Program-made: the position numbers and the translations under genes
Part shown: one piece after another, positions 1-9,900 of the stretch
Layout: every line of letters begins with the position of its first letter
How positions within the stretch are numbered: the first letter of the stretch is position 1
Origin: Flavobacterium tagetis
GTDB lineage: Bacteria; Bacteroidota; Bacteroidia; Flavobacteriales; Flavobacteriaceae
Assembly (NCBI RefSeq): GCF_016735615.1
Contig: NZ_JAERSF010000006.1
Span: 1-64,000, forward strand
Length of the DNA: 64,000 nt
Direction: 5' to 3'
The notes under the pieces: generated by a model
Databases searched by the model: none
Told to the model about the DNA's origin: nothing
Seen by the model: only the letters and a program-made list of their open reading frames with translations

Positions 1-15
1 ATAAAGCTGCCGGAA

Positions 16-76
16 TGTCTAAGAGCGTTTTTCGCTGTTGCGGGTGCAAAAGTAGAACCTTTTTCCGCTTCTGCAA
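16..76 (-). promoter_or_regulatory. Strong leftward promoter with rRNA-type leader
   Basis: On the minus strand there is a perfect Bacteroidota vegetative promoter: TTG at 76-74, a 19-nt spacer, then TACTTTTG at 54-47. The start of transcription should fall near position 40. The leader then holds a small AGCG/CGCT hairpin at about 24-36 and GCTCTTAGACA at 26-16, which resembles the boxA antitermination element of rRNA leaders. An rRNA (or tRNA) operon just outside the left edge is therefore likely. The promoter is read directly; the identity of the downstream genes is inference. Confidence 0.6.
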
Positions 77-319
77 TACTTTTTACCGGCTTTTTTAAAT
101 CTTTTTTCAAGTTATTTCTTAACTATCTCATAACGGACGCTTTACATTTTAAGATTTTTCAGTTTTGCGTAAGGTTTTTCTTCGTACGGCCGCGTTTTTG
201 GCATTTTTTGGCGCTTCCGGATTCCCGATTCTGCAAAGTTTTCAGGTTTTCAGCCTCTTTTTATATGATTCTCCACCATTTTAAAGGAGGCTTTACATCC
301 CAAAGCTTCTTCTGGAAAC

Positions 320-410
320 CGAGGCCATAGCCCCGATAGGAGCGGAAATCCTTTTTATGGCGGGGTTCGCCATAAAAAGATTGGAGCGCATAGCGGGAAA
401 CAGCTCCTTA
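320..410. repeat. Structured intergenic repeat (possible RNA element)
   Basis: The core is a perfect 12-bp hairpin, CTTTTTATGGCG at 351-362 pairing with 368-379. It is flanked by GC-rich segments that stand out in an AT-rich spacer: AGCCCCGATAGGAGCGG before it, and GGAGCGCATAGCGGG then AGCTCC after it. CCCG at 332-335 can pair with CGGG at 394-397, and GGAGC (339-343 or 383-387) with GCTCC at 403-407, which allows alternative or pseudoknotted folds. Elements of this form recur between genes in Flavobacterium genomes; it may belong to the Flavo-1 RNA motif, but I could not compare it. The reading frame across it (357-716) is not convincing as a gene. Confidence 0.5.
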
Positions 411-513
411 TTAATATTAAAACTGCAATGCTGGAATTCCAAACATGAAAAGCTTTGGCTCCGCTCAGCAAGACGATCAATATTTTATACTTATATATAT
501 GTATACAAAAACA

Positions 514-546
514 AAACCCGACAGGTTTTCAAAATCTGTCGGGTTT
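514..546 (-). terminator. Terminator of the DUF4294 gene
   Basis: Perfect 11-bp stem AAACCCGACAG (514-524) with CTGTCGGGTTT (536-546) and an 11-nt loop, lying 25 bp beyond the stop codon of the leftward gene at 571-1251. It may act in both directions. Confidence 0.75.
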
Positions 547-570
547 ATGTACTATTATATATATGTAGAA

Positions 571-1251
571 TTATTTCTTATTTAAATCTTTTGCTTTTTG
601 TTGCCACTTCTCTGCTAGATCTTCGTAATCTACAGGATTGGCTGACTTTTGATTTGTTAATCGACCAGATTCAAATGCTCGAACTAAAATTGTCTCTATT
701 AAATAGTCTTCGTTAACTTCGTATGGCTTATACTCTTCTTTTAAACTAATGTCAAATAAATTAGCGGTTGTATTAGAAACAAATGCCTTGAATCCACTTT
801 TTAGTGTTTTAATCAACTCATATGTCGTAATTCCTGTTTGACGATGTATGAGCTTTACTAAAATCTGCCCTTGTTTTCTAGAGAGCTTTTTAAGCCTTTC
901 TTCAAATTCGTTATTCAGATAATCTTCTACAATCTTAAAATACTTCTTTTTCTCGCGACTTGTTTTTAGACGAGCCATTCCGTTATTCAATGCAGTTAAT
1001 CGCTCTGCGGCCAGTTTAGCATACGGGTATACTTTATATACTCTATTTTGAAGAATCTGAAATTGCTTCATTTCTTCTGGACTCATCTTTTGCCCTTTTG
1101 AAATAATTATTTCTGGCAATTGAATAGTGTCTCCAAGAATAGAGTCTTTCTCTGTCAATATATATCCCATTTGTTCATTTTCCTTGGGAGTAACTTGGGC
1201 TTTGGATGAAAAACAAACTAAGAGTATAAATAAAAAGGTGGTTAGTCTCAT
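571..1251 (-). CDS. DUF4294 domain-containing secreted protein
   Basis: A 226-residue protein with a clear Sec signal peptide (about residues 1-19, ending SSKAQ). The Met at 1251 is chosen because a longer frame from 1320 would put 23 residues before the signal peptide and run through the likely promoter. The body (about residues 60-190) is charged and helical with the segment VYPYAKLAAERLTALN, typical of the DUF4294 family found across Flavobacteriia, whose function is unknown. Nothing in it suggests an enzyme active site. It is divergent from the M42 peptidase gene. It probably acts in the periplasm; the family call is from recognition, not a search. Confidence 0.75.
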   Translation of the reverse strand: MRLTTFLFILLVCFSSKAQVTPKENEQMGYILTEKDSILGDTIQLPEIIISKGQKMSPEEMKQFQILQNRVYKVYPYAKLAAERLTALNNGMARLKTSREKKKYFKIVEDYLNNEFEERLKKLSRKQGQILVKLIHRQTGITTYELIKTLKSGFKAFVSNTTANLFDISLKEEYKPYEVNEDYLIETILVRAFESGRLTNQKSANPVDYEDLAEKWQQKAKDLNKK

Positions 1252-1301
1252 TGAATCATAATTTAAATGTAAAATTATATATTTATACACAACTCTGATA
1301 C

Positions 1302-1309
1302 CAAATTTA
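1302..1309 (-). promoter_or_regulatory. -7 promoter element for the DUF4294 gene
   Basis: Minus-strand TAAATTTG matches the Bacteroidota TAnnTTTG element exactly and would give a leader of about 45 nt before the chosen start at 1251. No good -33 TTG was found at the usual distance. Confidence 0.45.
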
Positions 1310-1332
1310 TATTTTAGCAAAAAAATATTTTT

Positions 1333-2421
1333 ATGATTACAAATTCTATCTTAAATGATTCTTCAATAGCATTTTTAGAAAGCTACCTAAATAACGCTTC
1401 TCCAACAGGTTACGAAAGTGAGGGGCAAAAACTTTGGATGAATTATTTAAAACCTTATGTAGATACATTTATTACAGATACTTATGGTACAGCTGTTGGG
1501 GTAATTAATCCAGATGCTCCTTATAAAGTTGTAATCGAGGGACATGCAGATGAAATTTCATGGTATGTAAATTATATTACAGAAGATGGTTTAATCTACG
1601 TTATTCGAAATGGTGGTTCTGATCATCAGATTGCTCCTTCTAAAAGAGTAAACATTCATACTAAAAACGGAATCGTTAAAGGTGTTTTTGGATGGCCTGC
1701 AATTCATACTCGTTTACGTGACAAGGAAGAGATTCCTAAATTAAGTAATATTTTTATTGATTTAGGATGCGAAAATAAAGAGCAAGTTGAAGCTTTAGGT
1801 GTTCACGTTGGGTGTGTGATTACTTATCCTGATGAATTTATGATTCTTAACGAAAACAAATTTGTCTGCCGTGCTATCGATAATAGAATGGGTGGTTTTA
1901 TGATTGCCGAAGTTGCTCGTTTATTAAAAGAAAATAATAAAACGCTTCCTTTTGGTTTATATATTGTGAATTCTGTTCAGGAAGAAATTGGTCTTCGAGG
2001 AGCTGAAATGATTGCACATAGAATAAAACCAAATGTTGCGATTGTTACTGATGTTTGTCACGACACTACTACTCCAATGATTGATAAAAAGGTTGAAGGA
2101 GACCTTAAAATGGGTAAAGGTCCTGTTATTGGTTATTCTCCAGCTATTCAGAACAAATTACGTGATTTGATCGTAGATGCTGCTTCAGAAAATAAAATTC
2201 CGTTTCAAAGGCATGCTACTTCACGTGCAACGGGAACAGACACTGATGCTTTTGCTTATAGTAACGGCGGTGTTCCTTCTGCATTGATTTCGCTTCCGTT
2301 GCGTTATATGCATACCACAGTTGAAATGGTTCATAGAGATGATGTTGAAAATGTTATCCAATTGATTTATGAGTCATTACTAAAAATTGAAAACAATCAG
2401 ACGTTCTCATATTTCAATTAA
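1333..2421 (+). CDS. M42 family metallopeptidase (glutamyl aminopeptidase type)
   Basis: A 362-residue cytoplasmic dinuclear metal aminopeptidase of the M42 family (PepA/TET, often mislabelled endoglucanase), which trims N-terminal residues from peptides as a large oligomer. The expected metal and catalytic residues are all present: H71 and D73 in EGHADE, the bridging D183 in AIDNRMGG, the catalytic pair E217-E218 in QEEIGLRGA, D240 in VTDVCHD and H327 in YMHTTVEM. Length is normal for the family. There is no signal peptide. It is transcribed alone and is closed by a terminator at 2441-2472. Confidence 0.9.
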   Translation: MITNSILNDSSIAFLESYLNNASPTGYESEGQKLWMNYLKPYVDTFITDTYGTAVGVINPDAPYKVVIEGHADEISWYVNYITEDGLIYVIRNGGSDHQIAPSKRVNIHTKNGIVKGVFGWPAIHTRLRDKEEIPKLSNIFIDLGCENKEQVEALGVHVGCVITYPDEFMILNENKFVCRAIDNRMGGFMIAEVARLLKENNKTLPFGLYIVNSVQEEIGLRGAEMIAHRIKPNVAIVTDVCHDTTTPMIDKKVEGDLKMGKGPVIGYSPAIQNKLRDLIVDAASENKIPFQRHATSRATGTDTDAFAYSNGGVPSALISLPLRYMHTTVEMVHRDDVENVIQLIYESLLKIENNQTFSYFN

Positions 2422-2440
2422 AAAAACAATTCTACATATT

Positions 2441-2472
2441 AAATTCGACCGTTTCTTGAAATGGTCGAATTT
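2441..2472 (+). terminator. Terminator after the M42 peptidase gene
   Basis: Perfect 10-bp stem AAATTCGACC (2441-2450) with GGTCGAATTT (2463-2472) and a 12-nt loop. It overlaps an upstream in-frame ATG at 2461 of the response regulator, which is a reason to place that gene's start at 2488. Confidence 0.7.
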
Positions 2473-2487
2473 CTAAATTTACGAATA

Positions 2488-3168
2488 ATGAAAATACTAC
2501 TACTCGAAGACGATTTTACTTTGTCGAAAGAAATCTCAGCATTCTTTACCTCAAAGAAGTTCGAGTGTATTCCTTATTATGATGGTTCATTGTTGTTGAA
2601 AAAATATTTTCCGTATGAATATGATCTGGTTATTCTGGACATTAATGTTCCCGGATTAAACGGAATAGAGGTTTGCAAAGGCATTCGTAAAATCGACATT
2701 AAAACACCAATAATAATGCTTACTGCTTTTAGCGAAATTGAAGACAAATTGTCTTCATTTGATAATGGAGCAGATGATTATTTAGTAAAACCATTTCATT
2801 TTGAAGAATTGTATGCTAGAGTACAATCTCTTTTAAGAAGAAAGGAAGTTCCGCAGCAAGTAGAAAGTAAAATTGTAATCAGAGATTTAGAAATTTTTGA
2901 AGAAGACATGAAAGTTTTTAAATCTGGTGAAGAAATTAAACTTACTCCAAAAGAGTTTAAATTGATTTTAATTTTGGCTCATGCCAAAGGAAAAGTGCTT
3001 TCGAAACAATTTATTGCCGAAAAACTTTGGGACTATCATATTGAAACGAACCAGAATACTATTGAAGTTTATATTAACTTTTTAAGAAAAAAAATCGACA
3101 AGGATCACGAAGTAAAACTTATTCGTACCAAGGTTGGCTATGGCTATTATCTAAGCGATCAAGAATGA
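2488..3168 (+). CDS. OmpR-family response regulator (metal efflux control)
   Basis: A 226-residue response regulator. The receiver domain (about 1-115) has the acidic pair E8-D9, the phosphoacceptor D51 in VILDINVPG, T79 in MLTAF and K101 in DYLVKPF. A winged-helix DNA-binding domain fills about 125-224, ending in RTKVGYGYYL. The start MKILLLEDD is preferred to an ATG nine codons earlier because the earlier one lies inside a terminator stem. The histidine kinase gene overlaps its end by 4 bp, so the pair is translationally coupled. The metal efflux operon that follows is the likely target, as in CusRS or CzcRS systems. Confidence 0.88.
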   Translation: MKILLLEDDFTLSKEISAFFTSKKFECIPYYDGSLLLKKYFPYEYDLVILDINVPGLNGIEVCKGIRKIDIKTPIIMLTAFSEIEDKLSSFDNGADDYLVKPFHFEELYARVQSLLRRKEVPQQVESKIVIRDLEIFEEDMKVFKSGEEIKLTPKEFKLILILAHAKGKVLSKQFIAEKLWDYHIETNQNTIEVYINFLRKKIDKDHEVKLIRTKVGYGYYLSDQE

Positions 3169-4526
3169 CATTAAAAAATAGAATATCACTTTTAGTAAGT
3201 CTACTGTTTACCATTCTTTTTGGACTGGCATCTACAGTGATATTCATTTTGTATTCTAATTATCGAAAAGAAGAGTTTCGAGATCGATTAGAGATTAAAG
3301 CTTTATCTAACATTAAATTACTGGTTAATGTCAAACAAGTCGATAATCAACTTTTAAAAATAATAGATCAAAATTCTATTAATAAGCTGTATGATGAAAA
3401 AACATTAGTTTTTGACTCTAATTATAAGTTAATCTATAGCAGTATTGATGATGCTAAAATTAATTGGTCTGTTGAAGACTTAAAGTTTTTAAAAAAGAAT
3501 AAAACCTTTTTTAAACAGCAAGGGGATTATGAAGTGTATGGCGTTTTTTACGATACAAACGATAAGGACTTTTATGCTTTAATATCTGCAACAGATAATT
3601 ATGGTAAAAAGAAACTGCTTTTTTTAAGATACACATTAATCATTTCGTACATTTTCTTTACCACAATCTGTTGGTTGCTAACTTCTTTTATGGTTAGAAA
3701 AGCAATGAATCCGCTTCTTGCTTTTCATCAGAAAATAAAGAACATTAACGAAAATAATCTCGATACCAGAATTGCATCTAACAATACCAAAAATGAAGTG
3801 GATTTGCTTGCTGATGAATTTAACTTTATGATGGACCGAATTGAGATTTCATACCAAAAACAAAAAGAATTTACTGCTCATGCCTCACATGAATTAAGAA
3901 CGCCACTTTCTAGAATGACTTCTCAGATCGAAAATGCTATTGCTGATCCAGAAACAAAACCTAAAAATAGTTCTTTCTTAAACAATATATTGTCTGACGT
4001 TAATCATTTAGGTGAATTAATTAATTCGCTTCTCATTCTTTCAAAAATTGATAATAGAAAAACTGAAAACAACGAAATTCAGCGTATAGACGAGATTTTA
4101 TTTTCCTCAATCGAAAAAATCAACAAAACATTCCCAGATTTTGTGATTCTTTTTGAAATGGAAGAAAGCGATGATTTAGATACCGCATTAGAAATAAAAG
4201 GAAACAAAAACCTTCTAGAAATTGCTTTAACTAACATATTAAAGAATGCCTACATTTATTCAGACAATAAACAGGCTAAAGTAAAAATAAGCACTGATCA
4301 TTATCATCTTATAATTTCTGTTTCAAATACAGGAAATACTTTAAACGAAGAAGAACAAAAAAATCTTTTCGAACCTTTTATGCGTGGGCAAAACTCAAAA
4401 AAAACTTCAGGTTTTGGGCTCGGACTAAGAATTGTTCATCGCATTTTGACAGTTCACAGAGCAAACATAACCTACTCAACTCCAAATATTAACACGAATT
4501 TATTTCAATTATTTTTCGATTTGTAA
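3165..4526 (+). CDS. Sensor histidine kinase (CusS/CzcS-like)
   Basis: A 453-residue membrane sensor kinase. Two membrane segments (about 7-32 and 155-176) enclose a periplasmic sensing region of about 120 residues. Then come a HAMP domain (about 177-230), a HisKA domain with phosphoacceptor H242 in HASHELRTPLSRM, and a HATPase domain with an N box (NILKNAY) and a G box (GFGLGLRIVHRIL). The ATG overlaps the response regulator stop in ATGA. No metal-binding motif stands out in the sensor region. Position upstream of an efflux operon suggests it senses a divalent metal; that is inference. Confidence 0.88.
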   Translation: MTLKNRISLLVSLLFTILFGLASTVIFILYSNYRKEEFRDRLEIKALSNIKLLVNVKQVDNQLLKIIDQNSINKLYDEKTLVFDSNYKLIYSSIDDAKINWSVEDLKFLKKNKTFFKQQGDYEVYGVFYDTNDKDFYALISATDNYGKKKLLFLRYTLIISYIFFTTICWLLTSFMVRKAMNPLLAFHQKIKNINENNLDTRIASNNTKNEVDLLADEFNFMMDRIEISYQKQKEFTAHASHELRTPLSRMTSQIENAIADPETKPKNSSFLNNILSDVNHLGELINSLLILSKIDNRKTENNEIQRIDEILFSSIEKINKTFPDFVILFEMEESDDLDTALEIKGNKNLLEIALTNILKNAYIYSDNKQAKVKISTDHYHLIISVSNTGNTLNEEEQKNLFEPFMRGQNSKKTSGFGLGLRIVHRILTVHRANITYSTPNINTNLFQLFFDL

Positions 4527-4530
4527 ACTT

Positions 4531-4566
4531 TTTTAAGCTATTTTTAAGGTAGATTTTAAGCTCCCC
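4531..4566 (+). promoter_or_regulatory. Three phased TTTTAAG repeats, likely regulator site
   Basis: TTTTAAG occurs at 4531-4537, 4542-4548 and 4554-4560, spaced 11 and 12 bp, about one helical turn each, just after the kinase gene and 50-80 bp before the efflux operon start at 4611. Tandem direct repeats with this phasing are how OmpR-family regulators commonly bind. CATATTTG at about 4583-4590 could serve as a -7 element. The repeats are seen; their role is inferred. Confidence 0.5.
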
Positions 4567-4610
4567 TAAAGCCTGTTGATAGCATATTTGTATAATCCTA
4601 AATTAATACA

Positions 4611-5858
4611 ATGAAAAAGTTATTCGCATTGCTGTTGTTTGCGGTTTTAAGTCAGACTGCAATAGCACAAAAAACAGTCACGCTTCAAGACTGTGAAAGC
4701 CAATTCTTAAAAAAGAATTTATTTTTATTAGCATCTCAATACAATATCGATGCTTCTAAGGCTCTAACCATTCAAGCCCGTATTTGGGATAACCCAGTAA
4801 TAACTGCTGAACTGAATGCGTATAACCCAGAAAGAGACAAGTTTTTTGACATTGGCAAAGAAGGCCAAAAAGCATTTAGTATCGAACAGCTTATTTATCT
4901 TGGCGGAAAAAAACGTAATGAAGTTAAGTTGGCTCAAACCAATACACAATTGGCAGAATTACAATTTAACGATGTGCTACGCACCTTAAAATTGCAATTA
5001 CGTAAAAGTTTTTACACGGTTTATTACAATACTAAAAACCTTGAAAACACAGATAAACAATTGGCTCACATTGAAAATCTGATTAATTCTTATTCGGTTC
5101 AGGCTCAAAAAGGAAATATTCCTTTAAAAGATGTGGTACGTCTACAATCGTTATATCTGAATTTTAAAAATGAGCGCCTTGAAGTCGTAAACAATAATAT
5201 AGAAGAGCAGGCAAATTTAAAATTGCTTTTGAACGAGACTGAAAATGTAATTCCTTCTGTAAGCAAAGATGATTCAAATAAGTACTTAAAGGTTATTGCT
5301 TTTGATCTTAAAGGGTTTGAAGAACAAGCTATTGCAAACCGTCCTGATTATTTAGCAAAGCAAAAAGAAATTGAAGCCAATGAACTCAATGTGCGATTTC
5401 AGAAATCGCTTGCTGTTCCAGATCTTACTTTGGGTGCCAATTATGACCAGCGAAGTGGAGCTTTCAATAAAGAAGCCAATGTTAGTATAGGTATTCCGTT
5501 GCCGCTTTGGAATAAAAACAAAGGAAATATCAAATATGCTCAAACTATTCTAGAACAATCAAAAGTTGAAAAACAAAATTTTGAACTACAGCTTCAAACT
5601 GAAATCACTTCTGCTTGGACAAAATGGGATGAATCTAGACAAAACTACAGTGTAATTAAACCTACCGTAAATTCTGATTTTGAAGCTGTTTACAACGGGA
5701 TGCTAACCAACTTTCAGAAACGAAATGTCAGTCTTTTAGAATTTACCGACTTCATGGAAAGCTACAATCAAGCAATAATTCAATTAAATGAATTGAAGAA
5801 AAAAGTAGTATTAGCAGGTGAAGAATTAAACAGTACCATCAACAAAGATTTATTTTAA
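4611..5858 (+). CDS. TolC-family outer membrane channel (CzcC/CusC-like)
   Basis: A 415-residue outer membrane efflux protein with a Sec signal peptide (residues 1-19, ending AIAQ) and two OEP-type repeats of long amphipathic helices (about 30-200 and 230-410), including NRPDYLAKQKEIEANE and IGIPLPLWNKNKG, the latter typical of the channel's second strand region. It should form the outer membrane exit duct for the adaptor and pump encoded directly downstream (gaps of 12 and 3 bp). There is no lipobox, unlike many TolC homologues of proteobacterial HME pumps. First gene of the efflux operon. Confidence 0.87.
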   Translation: MKKLFALLLFAVLSQTAIAQKTVTLQDCESQFLKKNLFLLASQYNIDASKALTIQARIWDNPVITAELNAYNPERDKFFDIGKEGQKAFSIEQLIYLGGKKRNEVKLAQTNTQLAELQFNDVLRTLKLQLRKSFYTVYYNTKNLENTDKQLAHIENLINSYSVQAQKGNIPLKDVVRLQSLYLNFKNERLEVVNNNIEEQANLKLLLNETENVIPSVSKDDSNKYLKVIAFDLKGFEEQAIANRPDYLAKQKEIEANELNVRFQKSLAVPDLTLGANYDQRSGAFNKEANVSIGIPLPLWNKNKGNIKYAQTILEQSKVEKQNFELQLQTEITSAWTKWDESRQNYSVIKPTVNSDFEAVYNGMLTNFQKRNVSLLEFTDFMESYNQAIIQLNELKKKVVLAGEELNSTINKDLF

Positions 5859-5870
5859 AACAGTAAAGAA

Positions 5871-6956
5871 ATGAAACATATATTATTCGTAGGAATCGCA
5901 ATTGTAAGTCTATCTCTAGCAAGCTGCAAAAAAGAAGTCGAAAATCCTGAAACAAATACCTCTTTTGTTTTAAGCAACGATATGCTAAAAACGACAACTA
6001 CTGCAAATGCAGAAATGCAGCCCTTAAAAAATGAATTAAGTTTTTACGGAAAAATTACTGCTGACAATAATAAAATGATAGATGTTTATCCTTTAGTTGG
6101 CGGAAATGTAATGAAAGTAAATGTTGAGCTTGGTGATTACGTTAAAAAGGGACAAGTTCTAGCTACAATAAAAAGTACCGATGTCGCTGATTTTGAAAAA
6201 CAATCTATTGATGCAAAAAGTGATTTATTGGTTGCAAAAAACAATTTAAAAGTAGCTCAAGAGTTATTTGACGGAAAATTAAATTCTGAAAGTGATGTGC
6301 TTCAAGCAAAATCTGAAGTTAATAAAGCACAATCTCAATTGAGCAAAATTCAGGAAACTTACAAGATCTATAATATTAAAGCAGGATCCATATATGAAGT
6401 AACGGCTCCGATAAGCGGTTTTATTATTCAAAAAAGTATTAATCAAGATATGCTTTTACGAAATGATCGTTCTGAAAACATATTCGATATTGCAGAAATC
6501 AGTGAAGTTTGGGCAATGGCAAACATTAATGAAATTGATATTAATAAAGTTAAGCTAGGAACCGCCGCAGCTGTTACCACTTTAAGTTATCCAGATAAAA
6601 CATTTCATGGGAAGGTTGATAAAATCTACAATGTAATTGATCCTGAAACCAAAGCAATGCAAGCAAGAATCAAATTAAACAATCCTGATTATATGCTGAA
6701 ACCTGATATGAATGCCAATATAAAACTATCATTTAACGAAGGTCAGTCTATGATAGCCGTACCGAGTAAAGCTATTGTTTTTGACAAGAGTAAAAACTTT
6801 GTTGTTGTATTTAAGGACCGTAATAACATAGAAACAAGACAAGTAGAAGTTTATAGAGTTGTAGGCGATACAACCTACATTTCAAGTGGATTAAAAGAAA
6901 GTGAGAAGGTAATCACAAACAATCAGTTATTTATTTACGGTGCTTTAAATAATTAA
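5871..6956 (+). CDS. RND efflux periplasmic adaptor lipoprotein (CzcB/CusB-like)
   Basis: A 361-residue membrane fusion protein. The signal peptide ends in a lipobox, SLASC with C19. A barrel-sandwich lipoyl-like half (GGNVMKVNVELGDYVKKGQ, about 78-96), an alpha-helical hairpin (about 105-165), the second lipoyl half (VTAPISGFI) and beta-barrel and membrane-proximal domains follow. It links the inner membrane pump to the TolC channel of the same operon. No His- or Met-rich metal-binding N-terminus as in CusB was seen. Confidence 0.87.
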   Translation: MKHILFVGIAIVSLSLASCKKEVENPETNTSFVLSNDMLKTTTTANAEMQPLKNELSFYGKITADNNKMIDVYPLVGGNVMKVNVELGDYVKKGQVLATIKSTDVADFEKQSIDAKSDLLVAKNNLKVAQELFDGKLNSESDVLQAKSEVNKAQSQLSKIQETYKIYNIKAGSIYEVTAPISGFIIQKSINQDMLLRNDRSENIFDIAEISEVWAMANINEIDINKVKLGTAAAVTTLSYPDKTFHGKVDKIYNVIDPETKAMQARIKLNNPDYMLKPDMNANIKLSFNEGQSMIAVPSKAIVFDKSKNFVVVFKDRNNIETRQVEVYRVVGDTTYISSGLKESEKVITNNQLFIYGALNN

Positions 6957-6959
6957 GAC

Positions 6960-9900
6960 ATGAACAAATTCATAAAAAATATCATTGCTTTCTCTTTAAA
7001 GAATAAAGCATTTACTTTCTTTTGGGTCGGATTATTGGCTGTCGCAGGATTTATTTCATTTAAAAACATGCCTATTGACGCCTTCCCAGATGTTACCAAT
7101 ACACAAATTATCATCATTACACAATGGAACGGAAAGAGCGCCGAAGAAGTAGAACGCTTCGTTACTTCTCCAATCGAGATATCAATGAACTCGGTTCAGA
7201 AAAAAACCAGCGTTAGAAGTATTACAATGTTTGGGTTATCGGTCATTAAAATCATTTTTGATGATGGCGTCGATGATACTTTTGCTCGCTTTCAGGTAAA
7301 CAATTTACTGAAAAACGTTTCGCTTCCGGATGATGTTGAACCTGATGTACAGCCACCTTATGGGCCAACAGGAGAAATTTTCAGATATATTGTAAAAAGT
7401 GACAGCAGAGACAGTAGAGAATTATTGACTTACCAAAATTGGGTAATAGATAAACAATTGCGTTCTCTTCCTGGTGTTGCCGATTTAAATGTTTTTGGAG
7501 GACAAACTAAAACGTACGAAGTTGGAGTTGATCCAATAAAATTAGCTAAATATAATATCACGCCATTACAAGTTTATAACGCAGTAAATGCAGGTAACTT
7601 AAACGTTGGTGGTGACGTTATCGAGAAAAATGGACAAGCATTTGTTGTTCGTGGTGTAGGTTTATTAAAGTCTAAAGAAGATATCGGAAATATAATTGTT
7701 GATGATGCAGGCGGAAATCCAATTCTAGTTAAAAATCTTGCTGATGTTTACGAAAGTTCAATGCCAAGAGTTGGACAAACCGGTCTAGGAAATAATGATG
7801 ATGCTGTTGAAGGGATTGTCGTGATGCGTAAAGGCGAAAATCCGCAGGAAACTCTTGCTTTAATTAAAGCCAAAATTAAAGACCTTAACGATAATGTTTT
7901 ACCAAAAGATATTAAAATTGAAACATTCTATGATCGTGATAATCTGATGAATTTCACGACCGAAACCGTAATGCACAATTTATTTGAGGGTATAATTCTA
8001 GTTACTGTTGTCGTATTTCTTTTCATGGCCGACTGGAGAACTACTTTTACAGTATCGATCGTTATTCCGCTTTCATTATTATTCGCTTTTTTATGTCTTA
8101 AAATGATGGGAATGAGCGCCAACTTATTAAGTTTAGGTGCAGTCGATTTCGGAATTATCATTGATGGTGCCGTTGTAATGGTCGAAGGATTATTTGTAGT
8201 CTTAGATCATCGAGCACATCAATTGGGAATGGAAAAATTTAATAAAATTGCTAAAGGAAGCTTGATTAAGAAAACTGGAACAGAAATGGGTAAAGCCATT
8301 TTCTTTTCTAAATTGATCATTATTACAGCTTTACTTCCTATTTTCTCCTTCCAGAAAGTAGAAGGAAAAATGTTCTCTCCCCTAGCCTTTACATTAGGTT
8401 TTGCATTATTGGGAGCACTTATTTTCACCTTGACTTTAGTTCCGGTTCTTTCTCATATTCTATTAAATAAAAATGTAAAAGAAAAACATAATCCGTTTGT
8501 TAATTTTTGGGATCGAATTGTAGGCAAAGGATTTGCTTGGACATTTAAACATAAAGTTCAAACATTAATCGCTTCTATAGGATTACTGGCTGCGGTTTTC
8601 TTTTCTGCTGGATTCTTAGGAACAGAATTTTTGCCACAATTAAATGAAGGTGCACTATGGGTAACGGCTGAATTACCAATGAGTACTTCTCTTCCTGAAA
8701 GTGTTAAGACGGCAGCGATGATTAGAAAAGACCTTGAAAGTTTCCCTGAAGTTAAAAAAGTTTTATCTCAAACTGGTCGTAGTAATGACGGAACCGATCC
8801 AAACGGTTTTGGATTCATTCAGCTTCAGGTTGATTTATTGCCAAAAGCAGAATGGAAGCGCAAGATTTCGATGGATGATCTGATTAATGAAATGGATAAT
8901 AAACTGAAAGTTCATCAAGGAATTACCTATAATTATTCGCAACCTGTAATTGATAATGTTGCTGAATCTGTAGCAGGATTCAAGGCTTCTAATGCAGTTA
9001 AAATTTATGGTGATGATTTGAATAAATTAGACCAGTTAGCCAATGAAGTTTTAGCTCAAATAAAAAATATTCCTGGTATAAAAGATGCTGGTATTTTAAG
9101 AAATGTTGGTCAGCCCGAAATTAGCGTTATTCTAGATAGAGAAAAAATGGCGGCTTATGGAGTAACTTTAAGTGACGCTCAAGCAGTTTTAGAATTGGCT
9201 TTTGGAGGAAAAACAGCAACTGAAAAATATGAAGATGAAAAGAAATTTGATGTTCGTGTTCGTTTTTCAAAAGAATATAGAAAAGATGAAAAAGATTTGG
9301 AAGAAATTAAAGTTCCAACCATCAGCGGAATTAAGATTCCTTTAAAAGAAATCTGTGACATTAAAACTATTACTGGTCCTGCATTTATTTACCGAGATAA
9401 TACCAAACGTTTTATTGGAGTTAAATTCTCTGTTCGTGATAGAGACTTAGGAAGTACCATTGCCGAGGCACAGCAAAAAGTAAATCAATTGAAGCTTCCT
9501 GCAGGTTACACAACAGGCTGGACCGGAGAATTCGAAAACCAAGTTCGTGCAAGTGCGCGTCTTGCTCAGGTTGTGCCAATCAGTTTAATTGGAATATTTG
9601 TTCTTTTATTTATTTTATTCGGAAACTTTAAAGATTCCCTTCTTGTTTTAGCCAATGTTCCGTTTGCCATTATTGGCGGAATTATTGCTCTTCATATTAC
9701 AGGAATGAATTTTGGTATTTCTGCGGGTGTTGGATTTATTGCACTTCTAGGAATCTGTATTCAAAATGGAGTAATTCTGATATCTGAATTCCATCATAAT
9801 CTGAAAGCCAAATTCTCACTAGAAGAATCTATTTTTAGAGGGGTTAAAGCCAGAACTAGAGCTGTGGTGATGACAGCATTAATGGCCTCTATTGGTCTTA

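Noticed and set aside
357..716. Rightward 119-codon frame
   Set aside because: It runs through the structured repeat and the terminator and then antisense through the DUF4294 gene. The protein has no domain and a composition typical of non-coding AT-rich DNA.
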